Part shown: piece by piece, positions 9,168 to 17,438 of the stretch
Numbering within the stretch: the stretch's first letter is position 1
How the letters are laid out: each line of letters opens with the position of its first letter
Assembly: GCA_038106445.1 (NCBI GenBank)
Contig: JAYODU010000003.1
Span: 124,001 to 188,000 of the forward strand
Length of the DNA: 64,000 bases
Source: Pseudemcibacter sp038106445
GTDB lineage: Bacteria > Pseudomonadota > Alphaproteobacteria > Sphingomonadales > Emcibacteraceae
Direction of reading: 5' to 3'
Program-made: the position numbers and the translations under genes
The notes under the pieces: model-generated
What the model was told of the DNA's origin: nothing
Seen by the model: only the letters and a program-made list of their open reading frames with translations
The model's database searches: none

Positions 9168-10292
9168 TTAACTTACAAATTCTTTTTCGTAAACTTCGGC
9201 GAAATAAGCCATATCTTCTGGCTTTGCCATACTTACACGTGCCCAGTCAAGATAGGGCGGGAACGGGCGTCCGACATCAATCCCGTGTTTTAGAAAACGT
9301 TCCTTTACGTCGGCAAAATCAATTCCCGTATGGAAAAAAGTGAAGTTGGAATTTGATTTAAAGTGTCTGACATTATGTTTTTCAAACACTTCATAAGTAA
9401 CAGCCAATGCTTCCTGATTTTTACGCTTTATAAAATCCATGAATTCATTGTCCTGGTATGCGGCTACCGCGCCGTATATGGCGGGTGTAGCTACCGTCCC
9501 GGTAATACGCCGGTTCATTTTTGCCAGTGTTGCCGGTGTGGAAAAAGCAAACCCGACACGAACACCGGCAAAGCCATGAATTTTTGATGCGGTGCGTGAA
9601 ACAATAATATTATCATTTGTTGCAGCAAGTGAGACCATGGATTGGTAATTGGGATCTGTGACAAACTCGTGATAGGCTTCATCAACAAAAACAATGCATT
9701 TTTGTGACATTTCAAGGCAGAATTCCCGCAGTTTGTTTTTTTCAAGTATCGTCGGGATCGGGTTGTTTGGATTACAAAGATATATGAGTTTCACATCATC
9801 CGTATAAGCGGCACTTATGGCATCCAGATTGGTTGTCATACTTTCCTGATCCACGTCAACCCATTTCAGTTCCGTGCCCACCCATTCACAATAACGCACA
9901 AGGTCATGATAGGTCGGGTTCGCAGCCATAACCGTTCCTCCCTCAAGTGCAACGATAAGGGCAGCAACTTTTAAAACCTCTTTTGATCCGCCGGCGATAA
10001 AAATATTTTCCGGTGCAACACCATTCTGATCCGCCATAATTTGCATAAGTTCGCGCCTTCCACCCCCACTATAAAGGTGCGATGTTTTAAAACCTTCAAT
10101 CATCGCATTCTGCGCTGACCTTGGGACACCGTATGGGTTTTCATTTGAACTCATACGGATCGGGTTTTCTCTTGTTGGTGTATAACCGTTTACAGTTACG
10201 CTTTGTGCATGTGCGGTCGTTGCGTATGCCAGTCCGGCCGCAGCAAGCGATGATGTCCCCTTAAGCCAGTCTCTTCTTGTTAATTCTCTCAT
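9168..10292 (-). CDS. Tat-exported PLP aminotransferase, paralogue 4
   Basis: 374 aa. Tat signal TRRDWLKGT (Arg 6-7), cleavage-like AHAQ near residue 30, NENPYG (50-55), NPNNP (174-178), DEAYHEF (205-211) and Schiff-base K237. The cofactor phosphate loop reads GGSKEVL, where paralogues 1-3 and 5 have GSGE, a substitution close to the PLP phosphate. Only 28 nt separate it from paralogue 5 upstream, so it is the last gene of a probable 6-5-4 operon. The mature N-terminus (VNGYTPTRENPIRM) resembles paralogue 1. Exported transaminase of unknown substrate. Confidence 0.87.
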   Translation of the reverse strand: MRELTRRDWLKGTSSLAAAGLAYATTAHAQSVTVNGYTPTRENPIRMSSNENPYGVPRSAQNAMIEGFKTSHLYSGGGRRELMQIMADQNGVAPENIFIAGGSKEVLKVAALIVALEGGTVMAANPTYHDLVRYCEWVGTELKWVDVDQESMTTNLDAISAAYTDDVKLIYLCNPNNPIPTILEKNKLREFCLEMSQKCIVFVDEAYHEFVTDPNYQSMVSLAATNDNIIVSRTASKIHGFAGVRVGFAFSTPATLAKMNRRITGTVATPAIYGAVAAYQDNEFMDFIKRKNQEALAVTYEVFEKHNVRHFKSNSNFTFFHTGIDFADVKERFLKHGIDVGRPFPPYLDWARVSMAKPEDMAYFAEVYEKEFVS

Positions 10293-10320
10293 TTATTGTC
10301 CCTTTTTATTTTTTCTTAAA

Positions 10321-11448
10321 TTATCCAAAATTTCGTTTATAAACTTTTACCATATATTCTGTTTCTTCCGGTTTGGCTGTGCTGATCCTTATCCAGTTGG
10401 GGAATGGATCATATTGCCGCCCGATCAGCACACCACTTTCAAGTAATTTGTCCCTGACTTCGTTGGCGTCTTTTCCGGCATCCGCATATACAAAGTTTGC
10501 ATGGGCATTTACATAACGCATACCAAGCTCATCGAACATTTTATAAAGGATGGCGAGCGATTCATAATTTTTATCGACGACAAATTTCTGATATTCAGCA
10601 TCCTGATAGCTGGTGATTGCGCCCATCAATGATGGATATGTAGCGGTTCCTGATCTGAACATCATGAGCTTTGCCATTGTATCCGGGTGCGCAAAGGCAA
10701 AGCCGATACGAACATTGGCAAATGCATGTATTTTTGATGCTGTCCTCAGGATCACAATATTCGGATTATCTTTTACAAGATGAGCCATTGTTGAGAAACT
10801 GTCATCACGCACATATTCATAATATGCTTCATCAATCACAATCATCGCTTTTTTTGAAAATTCAAGACAAAATTGTTCCAGGGCATTTTTTTCAATAATA
10901 CTTGGAATTGGATTGTTCGGGTTACAGAAATAAATGCATGTGGTCTTGTCAGTAACTGCTTTTCTCATAGCTTCAATATCAATCGACATATCATCCGCAA
11001 CGGGAACTTCAATAACATTGCCGCCGAAGTTTTGTGCTGCACGCATAATACCGCCAAATGTAGGGTAAGGGGCGATCATATCACCACCCGTGATGCCGCA
11101 TAAAGCACCGGTTGCAACAAGATATTCACCGGATCCAGCACCGACAGCAATACATTCTTCCGGCAGATTTTCCATTTTCGCAATGACGCGGATGAGTTGC
11201 CGGCCCGTCGTGAAGTTATAAGTGTGGGCACGCTTGTATGCTTCGGTGATTACCCTCATTGCTTTGGGGTTAATACCGTAAGGATTTTCATTATTGGTCA
11301 TCCGAATTGGATTTTCAGGTGTTACCGGATCACCGAAAGCTGTGAAATCCGACATTTCCTGTGCTTTTGCCCTAGCTGATAACATCAGTCCCCCGGCAAC
11401 AGCCCCAGTTCCGATTAGCCAGTCACGTCTTGTAAGTTCATTTTTCAT
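10321..11448 (-). CDS. Tat-exported PLP aminotransferase, paralogue 5
   Basis: 375 aa. Tat signal TRRDWLIGT (Arg 7-8), cleavage-like AKAQ near residue 30, a longer linker before TPENPIRM, NENPYG (53-58), phosphate loop GAGSGEYL, NPNNP (176-180), DEAYYEY and Schiff-base K239 in TASKIHAFAN; the last position is Asn where the other paralogues have Gly. Middle gene of the tight 6-5-4 group, 17 nt after paralogue 6 and 28 nt before paralogue 4. It mixes features of both subgroups: NENPYG as in 1-4, but the SIIEKNAL segment seen in 6 and 7. Intact; substrate unknown. Confidence 0.87.
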   Translation of the reverse strand: MKNELTRRDWLIGTGAVAGGLMLSARAKAQEMSDFTAFGDPVTPENPIRMTNNENPYGINPKAMRVITEAYKRAHTYNFTTGRQLIRVIAKMENLPEECIAVGAGSGEYLVATGALCGITGGDMIAPYPTFGGIMRAAQNFGGNVIEVPVADDMSIDIEAMRKAVTDKTTCIYFCNPNNPIPSIIEKNALEQFCLEFSKKAMIVIDEAYYEYVRDDSFSTMAHLVKDNPNIVILRTASKIHAFANVRIGFAFAHPDTMAKLMMFRSGTATYPSLMGAITSYQDAEYQKFVVDKNYESLAILYKMFDELGMRYVNAHANFVYADAGKDANEVRDKLLESGVLIGRQYDPFPNWIRISTAKPEETEYMVKVYKRNFG

Positions 11449-11465
11449 TTTAATCTTCCCTTTGT

Positions 11466-12605
11466 TCAGGCGAATTTTTCCCTGTATTTTTCGGCAAAAT
11501 ATGCCATTTCTTCCGGTTTCGTCAGGCTTAGTCGCACCCAGTTTGCATAAGGTTTAAACGGACGGCCGGTTAAAATATGATGTTTTTTCATAATTTCCTC
11601 AACTTCGGTTGATGGTCGGCCTGCGTTAAAAAATATGAAGTTTGCATTACTTTTTACATATTCAAGTTCCAAATCATCCAGCATTGCGGAAATAATTTGC
11701 TGGCATTCCTTGTTTTTTTGTCTCAGGAATGTCTGATATTCAAGATCCTGATAGCTTTCAATGGCGCCGCGCACTGCGGGCAGGTTAAGCGTATTCGTAA
11801 ACAATCCGAAACTTTTTTGTATAAAGTCAGGATGTGCGTAACACACGCCAATTCTCATCCCTGCAAATGCATGAATTTTTGAAGCTGTGCGTGTAACAAC
11901 AATGTTCTTGTTTTCTTTTACAAGGCTGATCATGCTTTCGTAATCAGGATTATCAACATATTCATAGTAAGCTTCATCAATTAATATTGTTGCTTTTTCA
12001 GACATTTCATTACAGAAGTCTTTAAGTGCGTTTTTCTCAATGATGCTTGGGATTGGGTTATTGGGATTGCAAAGATAAATAAGCTTTGTGTTATCGGTCA
12101 TGGCTGCTCGCATCGCATCAAGGTTGATATGCATATCGTCGCCAACCGGCACTTCGATAAGCTTGGAACCCAGAGTTCTGCTGAATCTTGCTATGTCACC
12201 GTAAGTCGGTATCGGAAGAAGAATGTCGCCACCCTGAACGGCATTAAACACTGCTGCTTTTTCAAGAAACTCCGTCGATCCTGCACCCATCCCAACATAA
12301 TCTTCTGAGATGTCTTCTAGCTTTGCCATTAATGCCCTGAACTTGAATATATCTTCGAAGGCGTATTTATGCGAGTTGTCAGCTGCGGCCGCGATGGCTT
12401 TCCTAGCTTTTAATGACTGTCCATAAACATTTTCATTTAGGTGTGCGCGGATGGGATTTTCTGCCGTTGGGTTTATATTCGGTTCCATAAAGCTTTGCGC
12501 CGAAGCCTTTACTCCAGAAAGAAGTAATCCTGTGGCTGCCGCTGTTGTTGTACCGGCAAGCCATTCACGACGAGTCATTTTTTGTGTCATTTTATTCACT
12601 TTCAT
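11466..12605 (-). CDS. Tat-exported PLP aminotransferase, paralogue 6
   Basis: 379 aa as given; starting at Met 6 or Met 10 would put the Tat motif TRREWLAGT at the usual distance from the N-terminus, so the first few codons are uncertain. Cleavage-like ASAQ near residue 37, NENVYG (57-62; Val replaces Pro of the other subgroup), phosphate loop GAGSTEFL, NPNNP (180-184), DEAYYEY and Schiff-base K243. First gene of the probable 6-5-4 operon, with paralogue 5 starting 17 nt downstream. It groups with paralogue 7 by NENVYG and GST at the phosphate loop. Exported transaminase, substrate unknown. Confidence 0.86.
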   Translation of the reverse strand: MKVNKMTQKMTRREWLAGTTTAAATGLLLSGVKASAQSFMEPNINPTAENPIRAHLNENVYGQSLKARKAIAAAADNSHKYAFEDIFKFRALMAKLEDISEDYVGMGAGSTEFLEKAAVFNAVQGGDILLPIPTYGDIARFSRTLGSKLIEVPVGDDMHINLDAMRAAMTDNTKLIYLCNPNNPIPSIIEKNALKDFCNEMSEKATILIDEAYYEYVDNPDYESMISLVKENKNIVVTRTASKIHAFAGMRIGVCYAHPDFIQKSFGLFTNTLNLPAVRGAIESYQDLEYQTFLRQKNKECQQIISAMLDDLELEYVKSNANFIFFNAGRPSTEVEEIMKKHHILTGRPFKPYANWVRLSLTKPEEMAYFAEKYREKFA

Positions 12606-12693
12606 ACGAAAAATATTTTGCGATAAAATTATAATTGAAATATTGTAACATATATAATCACAATATAATCATGAAGTCCAATCAACAATGCAT

Positions 12694-12726
12694 AGAAAAA
12701 GGGCGCCAATCAACAGATTGACACCC
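12694..12726 (-). terminator. rho-independent terminator after aminotransferase paralogue 7
   Basis: On the minus strand GGGTGTCAATC pairs with GATTGGCGCCC through nine Watson-Crick and two G-U pairs, followed by TTTTTC. It separates paralogue 7 from the 6-5-4 group. Confidence 0.75.
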
Positions 12727-12748
12727 TCAAAAGTAACTTTGGGGAAGC

Positions 12749-13867
12749 TTATCCAAAAACTTCGCGATATTTGTCGGCTACATATTGCATTTCTTCCGGT
12801 TTTACCGTGCTCATTCTGACCCAGTCCGTATATGGCTGAAATGTGCGTCCGCTCATGATTCCATGTTTTCTAAGTTCTTCTGCTACTTCACGCGCAGGTC
12901 GCCCTGCATGGAAAAAGGCAAAATTGCTGTTTGATTTTACATATCGCAAATTAAGGTCAGAAAACATTTTCTCTAATATATCCATGCTTTCACGGTTTTT
13001 TTGTTTCACGAAATTCATGAACTCAGTGTCCTGATAACTTTCCACTGCACCGGCAACCGCAACATTGCTAAGTGAAAGGCTGAACGGACTAGTTATTTTT
13101 TTCATTGTATCCGGATGGGCAAATGCAAAACCAATCCGTACACCTGCAAAACCGTGAATTTTTGATGCGGTACGGCAAATGATAATATTCTGGTGTTCGG
13201 TGACAAGATCCTTCATCGAGGCATAGTCAGGATTATCAACATATTCATAATATGCTTCATCGATTAATATGAGTGCCTTTTTGGACATTTCAATACAAAA
13301 GTCACGAAGTGCATTTTTTTCGATGATTGATGGGATAGGGTTGTTGGGGTTGCAAAGATATATCAGTTTGAAATCATCTGTCATGGCGGTGCGCATGGCT
13401 TCAAGATTAATATGCAAATCTTCGCCGACAGGAACTGATACAATTTCCACGCCCAACATTTGTGCCGTGCCGATAACGCTATTATATGTAGGGGATGGTG
13501 CGAGTAACGAGCCCTGTGCTATGGCGCATGCAAAGGCTGCGCGTTCAAGAAAAGGGGTAGACCCGGTGCCAACAGCAATATGATCGGCGGGTAGATTTTC
13601 CATTTTTGAAATCACATTTTTCAGTGCCATTTGAGTGCCGAATTCATAAAGGTGTGCTGTTTCAGCAGCTTCAAGCATAACTTTTTTTGCTTTCAGGGAG
13701 TGCCCATAAACATTTTCATTAAACCCTGCGCGGATCGGATTATCTATTGTCGGGTTCAGATTAGGTTGTGGCACTGTCTGTGCATTAGCCATGCTTTGTG
13801 CAATCATCGTGCCGGCAACTGCAGCGCCGCCAACGAGCCATTCACGACGTGTTATTTCAGTAGACAT
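12749..13867 (-). CDS. Tat-exported PLP aminotransferase, paralogue 7
   Basis: 372 aa, first gene of the array on this strand. Tat signal TRREWLVGG (Arg 7-8), cleavage-like ANAQ near residue 30, NENVYG (50-55), phosphate loop GTGSTPFL (Pro replaces the Glu conserved in the others), NPNNP (173-177), DEAYYEY and Schiff-base K236 in TASKIHGFAG. AGGAGG-like ribosome-binding site just upstream. Closed by its own terminator. Divergent from the peroxiredoxin gene, sharing a 158-nt intergenic region. Intact; substrate unknown. Confidence 0.87.
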   Translation of the reverse strand: MSTEITRREWLVGGAAVAGTMIAQSMANAQTVPQPNLNPTIDNPIRAGFNENVYGHSLKAKKVMLEAAETAHLYEFGTQMALKNVISKMENLPADHIAVGTGSTPFLERAAFACAIAQGSLLAPSPTYNSVIGTAQMLGVEIVSVPVGEDLHINLEAMRTAMTDDFKLIYLCNPNNPIPSIIEKNALRDFCIEMSKKALILIDEAYYEYVDNPDYASMKDLVTEHQNIIICRTASKIHGFAGVRIGFAFAHPDTMKKITSPFSLSLSNVAVAGAVESYQDTEFMNFVKQKNRESMDILEKMFSDLNLRYVKSNSNFAFFHAGRPAREVAEELRKHGIMSGRTFQPYTDWVRMSTVKPEEMQYVADKYREVFG

Positions 13868-14025
13868 TTTTCCTCCTTACAGGGTTTAATCTTGGGTCAT
13901 TTGTGTGTTACGTTACGGAGTTTAAAACATGCAAGGAAAAATACAAATTAATTATATTTTTTACTTTATAATAATTCTAAAATGTATTATAAGTAATTAA
14001 ATTAAATTATTAAAGGATGTAAATT

Positions 14026-14544
14026 ATGACAAAAGTTCCAAATGTTATTTTCAAAACCCGTGTGCGTAATGATGCACTTGGCGGGCCAAACCCTTTTGAA
14101 TGGAAGGATTTGAGCACGGATGAAATTTTTAAAGGCAAAAAAGTAGTTGTGTTTTCGCTTCCGGGTGCTTTTACACCAACCTGTTCAACAAGCCACCTGC
14201 CACGGTATGAGGAACTTTATGAAGAATTTAAAGCACAAGGTGTTGATAGCATCGTATGTGTTTCCGTAAATGATGCATTTGTGATGTATCAATGGGGCTT
14301 AAGCCAGAAAGCCAAGAATGTATTTCTGCTTCCTGATGGAAATGGTCAATTCAGTCGCAAGATGGGAATGCTTGTTGATAAATCAAATCTTGGTTTCGGG
14401 ATGCGTAGCTGGCGTTATTCGATGTTGGTGGATGACGGTGAGATCGTAAAGCTGTTTTCAGAGCCAGGATATGAGGACAATTGTCCGACCGACCCGTTTG
14501 AGGTTTCAGACGCAGATACTATGCTAAATTACCTCAAGTCATAA
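14026..14544 (+). CDS. peroxiredoxin, Prx5 type
   Basis: Thiol peroxidase of the Prx5 group, 172 aa, without a signal peptide and so cytoplasmic. The peroxidatic cysteine is C53 in LPGAFTPTCS, with a possible resolving cysteine C153 near the C-terminus (EDNCPTDP), as in atypical 2-Cys Prx5. No glutaredoxin domain is fused. It reduces hydrogen peroxide and organic hydroperoxides using thioredoxin or glutaredoxin. Preceded by AAAGGATG and followed by a strong terminator; transcribed alone, divergent from the aminotransferase array. Confidence 0.9.
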   Translation: MTKVPNVIFKTRVRNDALGGPNPFEWKDLSTDEIFKGKKVVVFSLPGAFTPTCSTSHLPRYEELYEEFKAQGVDSIVCVSVNDAFVMYQWGLSQKAKNVFLLPDGNGQFSRKMGMLVDKSNLGFGMRSWRYSMLVDDGEIVKLFSEPGYEDNCPTDPFEVSDADTMLNYLKS

Positions 14545-14563
14545 AACATTGATGAATAAAATT

Positions 14564-14595
14564 AAGGCCGGTTCAAAACCGGCCTTTTTATTTTA
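14564..14595 (+). terminator. rho-independent terminator after peroxiredoxin gene
   Basis: AAGGCCGGTT / AACCGGCCTT stem with a short loop followed by TTTATTTT, 19 nt after the stop codon. Its 3' edge touches the end of the convergent outer-membrane pseudogene. Confidence 0.88.
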
Positions 14596-15255
14596 GAACC
14601 TGGAAATCAGGGATACCTGAAATCTGTCACGCCTGAAATTATTTTCAAATATAACTGCTTCGATAGTGTTAGGCACCACAGTCGTATCGACAAATTCCTG
14701 CATCATTTCATGACTGAAAGTAGAACGGTTATATTCACCGCGTAAGGATAGCATATCTGAAATATACGATTATAAACCGCCACCAAAATGAAGACCTGTA
14801 TCTGAATTACGGTTTAATAGCCCACCCAATGTCCGGGTTGTTGTCAATTGCGAAAACCCAAGTCTGGCAAATATAATTATATCTTCGTCCAGCCAAAATC
14901 CCGGTAGTACAGATCCACCAAATTCATTTGTGGTTTTGTAATTTTCAAATGCCGTTAATTGGTTTTCCAGAAAACTATATCCATGGCGCCCTTCAACCCC
15001 TACAGTGAAGTTTCCTTGAGAAACCCTAAAACCAACAAAGATACCGGCACCAGGTCCTTCGTCATTGTAAATAGACTTGTCATCTGTTGGAAGAATGTCG
15101 GAACTATTGGTAATTACGTAATTGTCAAATCGTGTAATGTCATATGCGCCATCAACGCCGATATAGAAACCGTCATGTTGGCTGTTCTGGGCATATGCAG
15201 ACTGACCTATAAATGCAACGGATAGTAAAACTGCTGTAATGAGTATTTTTTTCAT
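14593..15255 (-). pseudogene. outer-membrane beta-barrel protein interrupted by one in-frame stop
   Basis: A 161-residue reading frame starts with a clear signal peptide (MKKILITAVLL to AYAQ) and beta-barrel sequence (GFYIGVDGAYD, GIFVGFRVSQ), then stops at TAA 14770-14772 straight after HFGGGL. Reading on in the same frame gives about 58 more residues, including ISDMLSLRGEYNRS and a final strand QVSLISRF ending in Phe, the normal C-terminal signature of an outer-membrane barrel. Families of this type usually have a Glu at about this place (GGGxEY), so a GAA to TAA change is likely. The full frame would be about 220 codons. The start codon, signal and C-terminus are otherwise intact, so this is a very recent nonsense mutation, a read-through case or a sequencing error. 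Related to OmpA/Opa-like porin-family proteins; function unknown. Confidence 0.8.
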
Positions 15256-15333
15256 AATGATTCCTCTTTTTGCAGCTATTTTAATTTGATCATATTGACA
15301 AATTGTTAAAGCTTCAAAATATGAAGAATGCTA

Positions 15334-16452
15334 CTATTTATTATAAGTTACCCGGTAAACACGTCCTGCTTCGTCATCGGCAATCAGCAAACTACCGTCT
15401 TTAAGCTCAAGAACATCACTTGGCCGACCCCAGGATTCGTTATTTTGAAGAAAGCCGGTGATAAAAGGTTCGTAACTTGTGGCTTTGCCATTTTCAAGGG
15501 TAACAAGTGTCAGCATATGCCCGGTGTGGCCCGCTTCTACCGTCCTGTTCCAGGAACCGTGTTCAGCAATGATCACGCTGTTTTTAAATTTTTCAGGAAA
15601 CATATCCCCCTTATAAAATGCCATACCTATTGCCCCGGCGTGTGGTGCAAGATTTTGGGCCGGGGCAACATAATCATCAGGGTTTTTACCTCTTCCATAT
15701 TCCGGGTCAGGTGTATCGCCCTGATGAATATATGGATAACCAAAATGCATTCCCGGGCCCGTGGCACGGTTAAGTTCATCGGCGGGCATTTCATCACCCA
15801 TAGCGTCCCGCCCGTTATCGGTAAACCAAAGATCTCCAGTAATGGGATCCCAATCAAAGCCAACCGTATTGCGAATACCGGAAGCATAAAGTTTGAAGCC
15901 GGCAGCGGGATTGTTTACATCCATCGTATGAATTGAAGCATAAATCGGTGCCGGTTCACAAATATTGCACGGTGCACCAATGGGAATATACAGAAGGCCA
16001 TCAGGGCCAAATTCAATAAATTTCCATCCGTGATGGGTGTCCGTCGGAAGATCAGCGGTTACGATCTCGGGGTTTGGGGAGTCTCTGAATGTATTATCAA
16101 TGTCGGAAATTTTATAAATTCTGTTAATCGCACCGATATAAAGGTCACCATTATGATAGGTAAGGCCGCTTGGTGTATTAAGACCGCCCGTAATGGCAAC
16201 AACATCGTCGGCTTTGCCGTCCTGATTGTCATCCGTAATTGCAAATATGCGGCCACCAGCGCGGTTGCGCGTCCCTACATAAACCGTGCCATTGTCACTA
16301 AGCGACATTTGCCGTGCATTTGGTACCCTGGCATAAACTTCAATAGAAAAGCCATCCGGTAATACCAGCTTATCAAGTTCCTGACTTTGAACAGCTGTAC
16401 CTGTCATTGCAATGATTGGTAAAATTAATGCTGCGAGCATTTTGTTTTTCAT
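15334..16452 (-). CDS. exported PQQ-dependent sugar dehydrogenase (sorbosone dehydrogenase-like)
   Basis: 372-residue six-bladed propeller protein of the soluble glucose/sorbosone dehydrogenase family. A signal peptide is visible (MKNKMLAALILPIIAMTG, cleavage near AVQSQ). Family marks include LPDGFSIEVYA near the mature N-terminus, HHGWKFIEFGPDGLLYI in the middle, GIRNTVGFDWDP with LWFTDNGRD, and a final LLIADDEAGRVYRV. The enzyme would oxidise sugars or aldoses in the periplasm using PQQ. No PQQ synthesis genes are in the window, so the true cofactor and substrate are unproven. It stands between the disrupted porin gene and serB, which it follows by 38 nt. Confidence 0.8.
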   Translation of the reverse strand: MKNKMLAALILPIIAMTGTAVQSQELDKLVLPDGFSIEVYARVPNARQMSLSDNGTVYVGTRNRAGGRIFAITDDNQDGKADDVVAITGGLNTPSGLTYHNGDLYIGAINRIYKISDIDNTFRDSPNPEIVTADLPTDTHHGWKFIEFGPDGLLYIPIGAPCNICEPAPIYASIHTMDVNNPAAGFKLYASGIRNTVGFDWDPITGDLWFTDNGRDAMGDEMPADELNRATGPGMHFGYPYIHQGDTPDPEYGRGKNPDDYVAPAQNLAPHAGAIGMAFYKGDMFPEKFKNSVIIAEHGSWNRTVEAGHTGHMLTLVTLENGKATSYEPFITGFLQNNESWGRPSDVLELKDGSLLIADDEAGRVYRVTYNK

Positions 16453-16490
16453 TATCAGACTCCCTAATTTTTCAGGAGTGTATCATAATG

Positions 16491-17366
16491 TTAGTTGTTA
16501 ACAAAATAGCTTATTGAATATCCCTGCAAATAAAGCAGTGCTGTAAGGTCCGCATGCGTAATAGAGACATCTGCTGCTTTTGCGGTTGCGGGGAAGGGGT
16601 GATAACCAACGCCAAGGCCTGCGCCTTCAAGCATGGGGATATCGTTAGCACCATCGCCGACAGCAATTATTTCAAACTGTTCACGGTTATCACGTTTTTG
16701 GTATTCCCGTAATGTATTTATTTTGGTATCAGAATCCACAATAGGCTCTCCCACCATGCCGGTCAGTTCGCCATTTTCATGAAGCAGTATGTTGGCACGA
16801 TTAACCTGAAAACCGGTGAGTTCCGATACGCGTTCGGTAAAATAGGTAAAGCCGCCGGAAACCAGAACGGTATTTGCACCGTTCGCGTTCATGGTTCTTA
16901 CCAGTTCCACTGCACCGGGTGTAAGGGCCACACGTTCCTGAAACACTGTTTCAAGATCGCTAACTTTTAAACCTTTTAAAAGACCAACCCTTTCACGCAA
17001 TGCGCCTTTAAAATCAATTTCACCACGCATGGCTGCTTCGGTTATATGTGAAACCTTGTCTTTGATACCCAAAAAATCGGCCAGTTCATCAATACATTCG
17101 ACCTGAATTATTGTGCTGTCCATATCAGCGACAAGAAGCATTTTACGCCTTGTGATTGGATCCTGGATGGCAAAATCAAAATTTTCCGATTTTAGTTCCT
17201 GTAAGTATTCGCCATCCGGGGCATTATCAAAAAATATATCAAGAGCAATATTTTTATTTAACCAGTTTGAATAGGTAGCCTTGAACCGTTTTTCGTATTT
17301 TTCTTTTATTGCTTCTGTAACCGCGGCGTCTGCAGTATTCGATATAAGGGTAAGCACTTTTGCCAT
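16491..17366 (-). CDS. serB: phosphoserine phosphatase
   Basis: HAD-superfamily phosphatase completing serine synthesis by hydrolysing phosphoserine. 291 aa, with an N-terminal ACT-like region (about 1-70) and a catalytic domain. Motif I is VADMDSTIIQ with nucleophile D81 and general acid D83, motif II is the Ser of LVSGGFTYF, and motif III/IV is AVGDGANDIPML. Cytoplasmic. Divergent from miaA with 72 nt between starts, an arrangement common in Alphaproteobacteria. Confidence 0.94.
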   Translation of the reverse strand: MAKVLTLISNTADAAVTEAIKEKYEKRFKATYSNWLNKNIALDIFFDNAPDGEYLQELKSENFDFAIQDPITRRKMLLVADMDSTIIQVECIDELADFLGIKDKVSHITEAAMRGEIDFKGALRERVGLLKGLKVSDLETVFQERVALTPGAVELVRTMNANGANTVLVSGGFTYFTERVSELTGFQVNRANILLHENGELTGMVGEPIVDSDTKINTLREYQKRDNREQFEIIAVGDGANDIPMLEGAGLGVGYHPFPATAKAADVSITHADLTALLYLQGYSISYFVNN

Positions 17367-17438
17367 TGATTATACCTGTAGTATTTGAATTGTCGCTGGT
17401 ATATCTACAATATAGGACGTGAATAGGGAACCGCTATT

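Noticed and set aside
5385..13867. Tandem similarity as a repeat or CRISPR-like element
   Set aside because: The similarity is coding paralogy of diverged genes; no short identical repeats with spacers exist.
5385..13867. The aminotransferases as hisC of histidine synthesis
   Set aside because: All carry Tat signals, there are seven copies, and no other his gene is in the window.
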